From the NCBI RefSeq assembly GCF_041687175.1, contig NZ_JAWLCK010000145.1:1-5795 (forward strand): DNA of 5,795 nt, read 5' to 3'. The stretch is from Lutispora sp041687175. Lineage in GTDB: Bacteria; Bacillota; Clostridia; Lutisporales; Lutisporaceae. The notes under the pieces are model-generated. The model saw nothing but the letters and a program-made list of their open reading frames with translations, did no database searches and was not told the DNA's origin. A program made the translations under genes and the position numbers. Each line of letters starts with the position of its first letter. The first letter of the stretch is position 1. Shown piece after piece: positions 1 to 4,946 of this stretch.

Positions 1-828
1 TATAAGTGACAATCCAATGGAGCTCAGTATGCCTACGATCAAGGCATCCAGCAGCTGCCCTCTTATGAAGCTTGATACTATGGAGTTGATATCAGTCATC
101 AGACTGCTGAAATTTTCATTATGCCGTTTTTTCACAACCGCATTCAAAGTATCCCTGTAGAGTCCCTTGAAGTACTCCAGATCCTTCAATATATAGAAGG
201 CCAATATGAGTCCCAAAGCTACATTGACAATATTGCTTCCGACCCCTCTTATCTGATCAAAGGCCTTGGATATGGCAGAGCCCACTATCTCATTGGCACT
301 GTCCGCAGCTTTTATGAACTGCTGTTTCAGATTTTCCGACAAGCCGCTGTTTTCCAGCCATACCCGCAGCTGCTCATATATCTGATTGTACCTTTCGGAA
401 TAACTGGAAATGGACTCGATAATCGCATTAAAATCAACCTGCCTGCTGATCTGCCCCCCAATCATTGCATAGGTGCTGTACAGCAGTATGACAATGAGCC
501 CGATAACCACCAGATATGTAAGCAGGACACTTATGGTCCGTTTTAACTGCTGTTGTTTTTTTGCATTTTTTGATTTTCCAGCGAAAAACCTATTGCTGCT
601 CATCACTCTGCACTCTATCCAACACACCACAGGATGAAGCAGATATGCTATGACTAACGCTATTATAAAGGGTGCCAGAACCACAAGCAGACCGGACAAA
701 GCACCCATGACAGTGCTCAATATAAGCTCCAGATTGGAAACTATCCTGTATATTATATATAGTATGGTTGCAAGCACCACGATATATATACTGTACTTTA
801 CAAGGGTCCTGTCAAAAGAAAATTTCAT
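1..828 (-). CDS. AI-2E family transporter (YtvI/PerM-like), 3' end outside the window
   Basis: Read on the minus strand, an open frame of 276 codons starts at ATG 826-828 and leaves the window with no stop. The start follows AGAGGA about 8 nt upstream. The protein begins MKFSFDRTLVKY and has hydrophobic segments at about residues 12-29, 43-64, 100-120, 199-214 and 258-276, with a basic cytoplasmic stretch (about 80-97, rich in K and Q) between the second and third. The long amphipathic region 125-195, then LGLILAFYILKD (205-216) and FIRGQLLDALIVGIL (254-268), match the layout and conserved end motifs of the AI-2E/PerM family. Members are polytopic inner-membrane proteins, some exporting autoinducer-2 or acting as ion antiporters; the substrate here cannot be told. 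Family members usually have about 340-400 residues, so roughly the last quarter is missing. A TATAAT lies upstream at 891-896, but no convincing -35 goes with it. Sampled GC is about 50%, higher than the restriction genes. Confidence 0.88.
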   Translation of the reverse strand, partial: MKFSFDRTLVKYSIYIVVLATILYIIYRIVSNLELILSTVMGALSGLLVVLAPFIIALVIAYLLHPVVCWIECRVMSSNRFFAGKSKNAKKQQQLKRTISVLLTYLVVIGLIVILLYSTYAMIGGQISRQVDFNAIIESISSYSERYNQIYEQLRVWLENSGLSENLKQQFIKAADSANEIVGSAISKAFDQIRGVGSNIVNVALGLILAFYILKDLEYFKGLYRDTLNAVVKKRHNENFSSLMTDINSIVSSFIRGQLLDALIVGILSSIGLSLI

Positions 829-981
829 AGATCCATTCCTCTTTCGTATTGTATTACACACACTGATAATTCACATAATATCCACATGATATTATAACTA
901 CTTTATCACACAATTTGCCATTTTAATAGCAAGACATTCAGCAAATTAGCGAAATATTGTAAAACAGCAAACAAAATACTG

Positions 982-1010
982 TTGATATTTAATGACTTAT
1001 TTAGTATAAT
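982..1010 (+). promoter_or_regulatory. Sigma-A type promoter of tRNA-Ser
   Basis: TTGATA at 982-987 and TATAAT at 1005-1010 are separated by 17 bp. Transcription would start near 1017, about 23 nt before the tRNA. This is close to the housekeeping consensus and fits a stable RNA gene. Confidence 0.85.
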
Positions 1011-1039
1011 ACTAAAGTACGAGCAACAGCTCAACAAAT

Positions 1040-1130
1040 GGAGAGATGGCTGAGTTGGTCGAAGGCGCACGACTGGAAATCGTGTGACTGTTAACGCGGT
1101 CCGAGGGTTCGAATCCCTCTCTCTCCGCCA
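1040..1130 (+). tRNA. tRNA-Ser, anticodon GGA
   Basis: A complete 91-nt type II tRNA with encoded CCA (1128-1130). The acceptor stem GGAGAGA (1040-1046) pairs with TCTCTCC near the 3' end. The anticodon stem CACGA/TCGTG (1068-1072, 1080-1084) closes the loop CTGGAAA, placing anticodon GGA at 1075-1077, which reads UCC and UCU. A long variable arm follows, as expected for serine. The T-arm GAGGG-TTCGAAT-CCCTC starts at 1103. It has its own promoter upstream and a terminator directly downstream. Its last 23 bases (1108-1130) recur twice downstream, so the 3' end also appears to have served as an integration site while the gene stayed intact. Confidence 0.97.
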
Positions 1131-1143
1131 TATATGATTATTC

Positions 1144-1183
1144 AACCACAAAGTTCGATATTAGCGAATATTGTGGTTTTTTT
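1144..1183 (+). terminator. Rho-independent terminator of tRNA-Ser (first copy)
   Basis: AACCACAA (1144-1151) pairs with TTGTGGTT (1171-1178). The stem continues through an A-A mismatch and a G-U pair to TTCG/CGAA, then a 7-nt loop, and a run of seven or more T follows. It lies 13 nt after the tRNA CCA end. An identical copy lies 201 bp downstream. Confidence 0.88.
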
Positions 1184-1308
1184 AATTGTATTTGAGAGAG
1201 GGTTGAGAACCCTCAAAGAATGGCCGAACATTATGTATGAATCGGGTATCTCATATGCTTCAAATAAACATGACTCACTGACCAAATTATGGCTGCCGGC
1301 AACCCGGC

Positions 1309-1331
1309 TTCGAATCCCTCTCTCTCCGCCA
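1309..1331 (+). repeat. Second copy of the tRNA-Ser 3' end (candidate att core)
   Basis: This is a perfect 23-bp copy of 1108-1130, including the CCA. It is preceded by a GC hairpin (GCCGG 1295-1299, loop CAAC, CCGGC 1304-1308) instead of the tRNA T-stem. Exact direct repeats of a tRNA 3' end are the usual trace of tyrosine-recombinase integration; that mechanism is inferred. Confidence 0.75.
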
Positions 1332-1344
1332 TATATGATTATTC

Positions 1345-1384
1345 AACCACAAAGTTCGATATTAGCGAATATTGTGGTTTTTTT
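1345..1384 (+). terminator. Terminator, second copy inside repeat unit 2
   Basis: Identical to the hairpin and T-run at 1144-1183, displaced by exactly 201 bp. It would act on plus-strand transcripts that read past the first terminator. Confidence 0.75.
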
Positions 1385-1407
1385 AATTGTATTTGAGAGA
1401 GGGTTGA

Positions 1408-1507
1408 NNNNNNNNNNNNNNNNNNNNNNNNNNNNNNNNNNNNNNNNNNNNNNNNNNNNNNNNNNNNNNNNNNNNNNNNNNNNNNNNNNNNNNNNNNNNN
1501 NNNNNNN
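1408..1507. other. Assembly gap of exactly 100 N within the tandem array
   Basis: Exactly 100 undetermined bases, the usual placeholder for a gap of unknown size. The five bases before it (GTTGA) are the same as the five after it. Removing the Ns and this overlap gives a core-to-core distance of 201 bp (306-100-5), the same as the first unit. The gap may therefore hold nothing, or any whole number of further units. Confidence 0.9.
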
Positions 1508-1614
1508 GTTGAGAACCCTCAAAGAATGGCCGAACATTATGTATGAATCGGGTATCTCATATGCTTCAAATAAACATGACTCACTGACCAAATTATGGCT
1601 GCCGGCCACCCGGC

Positions 1615-1635
1615 TTCGAATCCCTCTCTCCGCCA
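1615..1635 (+). repeat. Third, shortened copy of the tRNA-Ser 3' end (candidate att core)
   Basis: This has the same sequence as the 23-bp core but lacks one TC of the CT-repeat tract, so it is 21 bp. It is preceded by the same GC hairpin, with loop CCAC instead of CAAC. What follows it is diverged from the other units, so this is the junction between the near-identical array and an older or different flank. Confidence 0.72.
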
Positions 1636-1647
1636 TAAATGATTATT

Positions 1648-2754
1648 TCAAGGCTTTTGGCTATTTAGCAAAAAGTCTTTTTTGTTTGTTGTTTTATAGA
1701 GAGAGGGTTGAGAACCCTCAAAGAATGACCGAGCAGTGCGTATGAATTGGATTTTTACTTTATTACATCGGATACTTTGATCAAGAGAAATTTTAATGCT
1801 GTTAGCAACATGATACGCTAGTTCTGGAGGCACTGCATTCCCTATCATTTTATACGCATTACTTACATCGTTATAGTAAAAAATAAAATCATCAGGAAAT
1901 GTTTGTATACGAGCACATTCTCTAACACTTAGCCTCCGATATAAATCCTCTTTACCTGGAACGAATATCCTTTTATTTTGATTAACAAACTCCATTTTTG
2001 GTGCCTGTGGGTGAATAGGAGCATGCCTACCCCCTGCTTGTATTGTAAATGAAGGTTCATCCCATGTGCGAACCCTATTTCGTGACATATAAATAGTTGA
2101 AAAACTTCCTATCATATATTCATGGTTTTTAACTAAACACTTATTCCCATTGGTCTTATTTTTTGATAAAGCTGGTATAGCAGAGTCTCTTAAATCCCAT
2201 ATTACATCTCTTAAGACAAGTTTCTTTACAATGGGCAAAGGAAAATTATAGCTTATGTTTAGGTCTTTCCTATAACCTATATAAAATACTCTTTTTCTAT
2301 CCTGTGCCACCCCGTAGTCTAGTGCATTCAAAAGTTTTATTGAAACATTATACCCTGCTTCAATAAACATTTTGATGATATTTTCAACTGCTGATTTGTG
2401 GATATCAGCTAACATACCCGAGACATTCTCGGCAACAAAAAACTTTGGTTTTTTATCTTTCAAAACTCTGATAAATTCATAAAATAATTTTCCTCGCTCA
2501 TCATTTATACCCCTTAATGATCCTGCTTCACTCCAACTTTGACAAGGTGGACCGCCGATTATGCCATCACAATCTGGTATATCTGAAGAATCGATTTTTC
2601 TAATGTCTCTTTTATCAAGAAAAGCAGTATGATTCCTATTATAAGTTTCCCATATGCTACTATCATACTCATTTGCCCATACTATATTAAAACCAGCCTT
2701 TTTAAAGCCCACATCCATACCACCGGCACCTGCAAATAGGCTTACTAAATTCAT
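1648..2754 (-). CDS. DNA (cytosine-5-)-methyltransferase, M.HaeIII-like, predicted GGCC
   Basis: This 368-residue enzyme transfers a methyl group from S-adenosylmethionine to carbon 5 of cytosine. Motif I is LFAGAGG (6-12). The catalytic motif IV is GGPPCQSWSEAG with Cys71, motif VI ENV with Glu109, motif VIII QDRKR (151-155), motif IX RRLSVRECARIQTFP (273-287), and motif X YKMIGNAVPPELA (301-313). From memory, M.HaeIII aligns nearly without gaps, with the same catalytic numbering (Cys71, Glu109), and has 330 residues; hence the GGCC prediction. The target-recognition region is about 196-262, with YMSRNRVRTWDEPSFTI. The start ATG 2752-2754 follows GGGAGGGG by 4-5 nt. It is divergent from the second methyltransferase gene, with a LexA-box promoter of its own. 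Residues from about 336 on come from the tRNA-array flank, giving a tail of about 33-38 residues absent from M.HaeIII. The catalytic domain is complete, so activity is likely. Confidence 0.96.
   Translation of the reverse strand: MNLVSLFAGAGGMDVGFKKAGFNIVWANEYDSSIWETYNRNHTAFLDKRDIRKIDSSDIPDCDGIIGGPPCQSWSEAGSLRGINDERGKLFYEFIRVLKDKKPKFFVAENVSGMLADIHKSAVENIIKMFIEAGYNVSIKLLNALDYGVAQDRKRVFYIGYRKDLNISYNFPLPIVKKLVLRDVIWDLRDSAIPALSKNKTNGNKCLVKNHEYMIGSFSTIYMSRNRVRTWDEPSFTIQAGGRHAPIHPQAPKMEFVNQNKRIFVPGKEDLYRRLSVRECARIQTFPDDFIFYYNDVSNAYKMIGNAVPPELAYHVANSIKISLDQSIRCNKVKIQFIRTARSFFEGSQPSLYKTTNKKDFLLNSQKP
1650..1683 (+). terminator. Terminator hairpin of the diverged third unit
   Basis: Thirteen positions at 1650-1662 face 1667-1679 across a 4-nt loop, with one G-A mismatch and one G-U pair, followed by a T-run to 1683. 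It sits where the other units carry their terminator but has a different stem sequence. The distance from core end to the next conserved block stays 63 bp. The stop codon of the minus-strand methyltransferase (1648-1650) touches its edge. Confidence 0.72.
1699..1750 (+). repeat. Diverged partial copy of the repeat flank; island boundary
   Basis: Bases 1699-1727 are identical to 1194-1222 (29 bp). The next 23 bases match at all but six positions, and similarity ends at about 1750. Beyond this point the sequence is methyltransferase coding sequence. The block begins with the GAGGGTT/AACCCTC inverted repeat seen in every unit. It encodes the C-terminal tail of the minus-strand methyltransferase when read in reverse, so it marks where the restriction island joins the tRNA array. 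Confidence 0.78.
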
Positions 2755-2773
2755 ATTACCCCTCCCTTTAAAA

Positions 2774-2787
2774 CGAACATATGTTCT
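2774..2787 (-). promoter_or_regulatory. LexA (SOS) box in front of the M.HaeIII-like gene
   Basis: The sequence CGAACATATGTTCT contains the perfect 12-bp palindrome GAACATATGTTC. It matches the Gram-positive LexA/DinR consensus CGAACATATGTTCG at 13 of 14 positions. It begins about 7 nt downstream of the -10 element (2794-2799), so it covers the expected transcription start, a typical repressor position. I found no other GAAC-N4-GTTC in the window. The methyltransferase is therefore inferred to be repressed by LexA and induced by DNA damage. A dedicated phage-type or control-protein repressor with the same palindrome cannot be excluded. Confidence 0.8.
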
Positions 2788-2793
2788 TAATAT

Positions 2794-2822
2794 ATGATAC
2801 CAGATAATTACATAAGTGTCAA
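2794..2822 (-). promoter_or_regulatory. Sigma-A promoter with extended -10 for the M.HaeIII-like gene
   Basis: On the minus strand, a perfect TTGACA (2817-2822), a 17-bp spacer and TATCAT (2794-2799) are seen, with TGG just before the -10 giving an extended -10 element. Transcription should start near 2787, inside the LexA box, about 33 nt before the start codon. Such a strong promoter beneath an operator suits a gene that is held off and quickly switched on. Confidence 0.85.
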
Positions 2823-2937
2823 TTCGTGCATAGAGCTGATTTGATATCAGACTGTTTATACTATATGGTTTGGTATGATATAATTATATTTGATTATAAA
2901 ATTTATTTATTCCCCGTACTTAATCTATTTGTAGGCT

Positions 2938-2966
2938 TTTACTTTAGGTAACATTCTATTTATAAC
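2938..2966 (+). promoter_or_regulatory. Candidate promoter of the methyltransferase/endonuclease cluster
   Basis: TTTACT (2938-2943), a 17-bp spacer and TATAAC (2961-2966) would start transcription near 2973, about 60 nt before the ATG at 3032. A second candidate is the extended -10 TG-A-TATAAT at 2876-2884, which has only a weak -35 and would give a leader of about 140 nt. Neither overlaps a LexA-type palindrome. Confidence 0.45.
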
Positions 2967-3031
2967 CCGAATATAAACAGCAAGAGAATATTTGTATATT
3001 ATGCTTTTATTCAAACGGAAGGAGAGTTTTT

Positions 3032-4021
3032 ATGAAAAAAAGCTATACTATTGTTTCCCTCTTTTCAGGAGCTGGCGGTATGGATATGGGTTTTGAAAAC
3101 CAGGGATATAAGATTCTATGGGCTAATGATATAGATAAAGATGCATGTATAACTCACAAAATTTGGTCTACTGCAGACGTTGTTCATGGTGATATTTCAA
3201 AATTAGAATTTAACAATATTCCAAAACCTGATGTGATTTTAGGCGGGTTCCCTTGTCAGGGATTTAGTCTAGCTGGCCCAAGAAAAATTGACGACAAAAG
3301 AAATTCTCTGTATAGGCATTTTGTAAAACTTGTTGAGTTAAAGGAACCAACTGCTTTTGTTGCAGAAAATGTTAAGGGTATACTGACTCTTGGTAGTGGT
3401 GCAATTATTGAAGCCATTATTGAGGATTTTAAAAGTAAAGGATATATAGTTAAGGCAAAATTATTAAATGCATCTGATTTCGGTGTTCCGCAAGATAGAG
3501 AGAGAGTAATTCTTGTTGGCATCAAAGAAAATTGTAAACTAAATTTTGAGTTTCCAGAACCGTTGGATCACAAAGTAACTATTCGTGAAGCGCTCTCTTC
3601 TGTTGAAGAACCTAAGATTGAAGATATTTGTAATGCCTCCTATTCTTCTCGATATATGAGTAGAAATAGGCGTAGGGATTGGGATGATACATCCTATACT
3701 ATTCCAGCCATGGCAAAGCAAGTCCCTTTACATCCTTCCTCCCCCAAAATGATTAAAATACACAAAGATTTATGGTCATTTGGTTCTGAAGGGACTACTA
3801 GAAGATTTTCATGGCAAGAAGCAGCAGCCATCCAAACATTTCCACTTGGTATGGAGTTTGTTGGAGATTTAACTTCAAAATACAAACAAATAGGTAATGC
3901 AGTACCTGTAAAACTTGCTGGAGCTATTGCTAAAGCATTATATTCAACTCTAGAAAAAGGAGAGAATGTTATATGCCTAGACAAGTCCAACTCGGAAAAG
4001 CATTTGAGTATGCTTGCTTAA
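3032..4021 (+). CDS. Second DNA (cytosine-5-)-methyltransferase, linked to the endonuclease gene
   Basis: This 329-residue SAM-dependent m5C methyltransferase carries all the key motifs: motif I LFSGAGG (10-16), motif IV GGFPCQGFSLAG with catalytic Cys75, motif VI ENV with Glu112, motif VIII QDRER (154-158), motif IX RRFSWQEAAAIQTFP (257-271) and motif X YKQIGNAVPVKLA (284-296). The recognition region lies at about 200-250. There it matches the divergent methyltransferase at 20 of 36 aligned positions, including YMSRNR (208-213), WD, HP and PKM, although the rest differs more (FPCQGFS against PPCQSWS). Both may thus read related, GGCC-type sites; the exact target is not proven. The start is fixed by AAGGAGAG, 5 nt before the ATG. 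The last 49 bp overlap the endonuclease gene, which points to one transcript and coupled translation. It is complete, with no sign of damage. Confidence 0.95.
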   Translation: MKKSYTIVSLFSGAGGMDMGFENQGYKILWANDIDKDACITHKIWSTADVVHGDISKLEFNNIPKPDVILGGFPCQGFSLAGPRKIDDKRNSLYRHFVKLVELKEPTAFVAENVKGILTLGSGAIIEAIIEDFKSKGYIVKAKLLNASDFGVPQDRERVILVGIKENCKLNFEFPEPLDHKVTIREALSSVEEPKIEDICNASYSSRYMSRNRRRDWDDTSYTIPAMAKQVPLHPSSPKMIKIHKDLWSFGSEGTTRRFSWQEAAAIQTFPLGMEFVGDLTSKYKQIGNAVPVKLAGAIAKALYSTLEKGENVICLDKSNSEKHLSMLA

Positions 4022-4929
4022 CAGCGATTTATAACCGTCTATCAACAAATCAGACAATTACTATTGAACAAAACGATGCTTATAACTCTACTAGAGAATT
4101 TTATAATACTCTTCAACCAATAATGCAGCAAAAGATGATATCCGCAGCTAATGCTGCATTAAATGTATTATTAAGGCTTGAACCATTGCTCGAAAACCCA
4201 AATGGTGATATTCCCTTATACTTATCAATACAAGAAGATGCCAGGGGTATTGCTGGTGATGTTAGAGATATTCTTATGATTAGAAGAGGTACAGGCTGGG
4301 AAATAGGTTTATCCGTAAAGCATAATCATATGGCAGTGAAGCACTCTAGGCTTTCTGACGTACTGGACTTTGGAGCATCATGGCTTAATATTCCATGCTC
4401 TACCACTTACTTCGAAGAAATACGCCCTCTTTTTTCGCAATTAAGAGAGTTAAAAGGTCAAGGGATTAAGTGGAATCAAGTGCCTAATAAAGGTGAATCA
4501 TATTATTTACCCATTCTTCAATCATTTATAAGTGAATTAAGAAGGCTTGATGCTGCTAATCCTGGTGTAGTTCCTGCTAGGCTTATGAGTTACTTATTAG
4601 GTAATTATGATTTTTATAAGGTTATTTCGATCGATAATAGAAGAATGACCAAGATCCAAGCATTTTCACTTTATGGTACGTTGAATAGGCCAGCAGCAGG
4701 AGTAAGACCTATGATTAATTTACCAAATTTACATTTACCTACAAGAATTTTTGATATTTATTTCAAACAAAATTCAAATAACACAGTAATTATCGCTTTA
4801 GACCAAGGCTGGCAGATCTCACTTAGGATACATAGTGCTAGTACTTATGTGGAGCCTAGTTTGAAATTTGATATACAACTTATCGGTATTCCACAAAACT
4901 TATATTCGCATGAGGAAGCTTGGGTATAG
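3973..4929 (+). CDS. HaeIII-type type II restriction endonuclease, predicted GGCC
   Basis: This 318-residue protein should cleave unmodified DNA at the site protected by the neighbouring methyltransferases. It resembles the HaeIII endonuclease family: an N-terminal GKAFEYA (8-14), a central block RGIAGDVRDI (91-100), WEIGLSVKHNHMAVKHSR (109-126), LDFGASW (131-137), and YLLGNYDFYKVI (207-218). Asp96 or Asp99 with Glu110 and Lys116 could form a PD-(D/E)XK-like metal site, but this is a guess from spacing. The start ATG at 3973 lies inside the preceding methyltransferase gene and has its own site, AAAGGAGAG, about 8 nt upstream. A Vsr-type gene starts 17 bp after its TAG stop. A HaeIII endonuclease beside an M.HaeIII-like enzyme makes the GGCC assignment mutually consistent. 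The frame is full length, so the enzyme is probably active. Confidence 0.9.
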   Translation: MPRQVQLGKAFEYACLTAIYNRLSTNQTITIEQNDAYNSTREFYNTLQPIMQQKMISAANAALNVLLRLEPLLENPNGDIPLYLSIQEDARGIAGDVRDILMIRRGTGWEIGLSVKHNHMAVKHSRLSDVLDFGASWLNIPCSTTYFEEIRPLFSQLRELKGQGIKWNQVPNKGESYYLPILQSFISELRRLDAANPGVVPARLMSYLLGNYDFYKVISIDNRRMTKIQAFSLYGTLNRPAAGVRPMINLPNLHLPTRIFDIYFKQNSNNTVIIALDQGWQISLRIHSASTYVEPSLKFDIQLIGIPQNLYSHEEAWV

Positions 4930-4946
4930 AATTTAGTGGTGGATAT

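Larger units (their letters stand above)
1108..1750 (+). repeat. Array of 201-bp tandem units starting at the tRNA-Ser 3' end
   Basis: Unit 1 spans 1108-1308. Unit 2 starts at 1309 and is identical over its first 99 bases, up to the N gap. After the gap the sequence resumes inside a unit that differs from unit 1 by one base (A to C at 1607) up to 1614. A third, diverged unit runs from 1615 to 1750. Each unit holds, in order: the 23-bp tRNA 3' end (core), about 63 bp with a terminator hairpin, a 29-bp stretch containing a GAGGGTT/AACCCTC inverted repeat, then about 86 bp of unique sequence ending in a GCCGG/CCGGC hairpin that abuts the next core. Homology to the tRNA starts exactly at the T-loop TTCGAA; the bases before it differ (GAGGG in the tRNA, CCGGC in the repeats). 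So the copies cannot form a T-stem and are not tRNA genes. The pattern fits successive site-specific insertions or tandem duplication; no recombinase gene is seen. Confidence 0.85.

Noticed and set aside
121..546. Plus-strand 141-codon open frame
   Set aside because: It is the antisense shadow of the AI-2E transporter gene, which has the better start, ribosome site and recognisable family motifs.
650..889. Plus-strand 79-codon open frame
   Set aside because: It is antisense to the transporter N-terminus and runs into its upstream region; no ribosome site is seen.
906..1151. Minus-strand 81-codon open frame containing RERDSNPRT
   Set aside because: It is the antisense of tRNA-Ser; such peptides are well-known spurious translations across tRNA genes.
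1294..1331. A second or partial tRNA gene in the repeat units
   Set aside because: Only the last 23 bases match the tRNA; the upstream CCGGC cannot pair with CCCTC to form the T-stem and no anticodon arm is present.
1343..1636. Minus-strand open frame across the N gap
   Set aside because: About a third of it is undetermined sequence and the rest is antisense of the repeat units.
1134..1745. Plus-strand open frame of 203 codons across the repeat array
   Set aside because: It spans terminators, tRNA 3' end copies and the 100-N gap, and its apparent internal repeat only mirrors the DNA repeat. There is no ribosome site or protein-like composition.
1108..1750. CRISPR array
   Set aside because: The repeat period is 201 bp with identical inter-core sequence in the near-identical units, so there are no variable spacers, and no cas genes are present.
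2865..2951. 28-codon plus-strand frame MVWYDIIIFDYK... as a possible control (C) protein
   Set aside because: It is too short, has no helix-turn-helix, no ribosome site, and an AT-driven composition. It also overlaps the candidate promoters.
3256..3990. Three minus-strand open frames within the second methyltransferase gene
   Set aside because: They are opposite to a complete, motif-bearing methyltransferase and show no family features.
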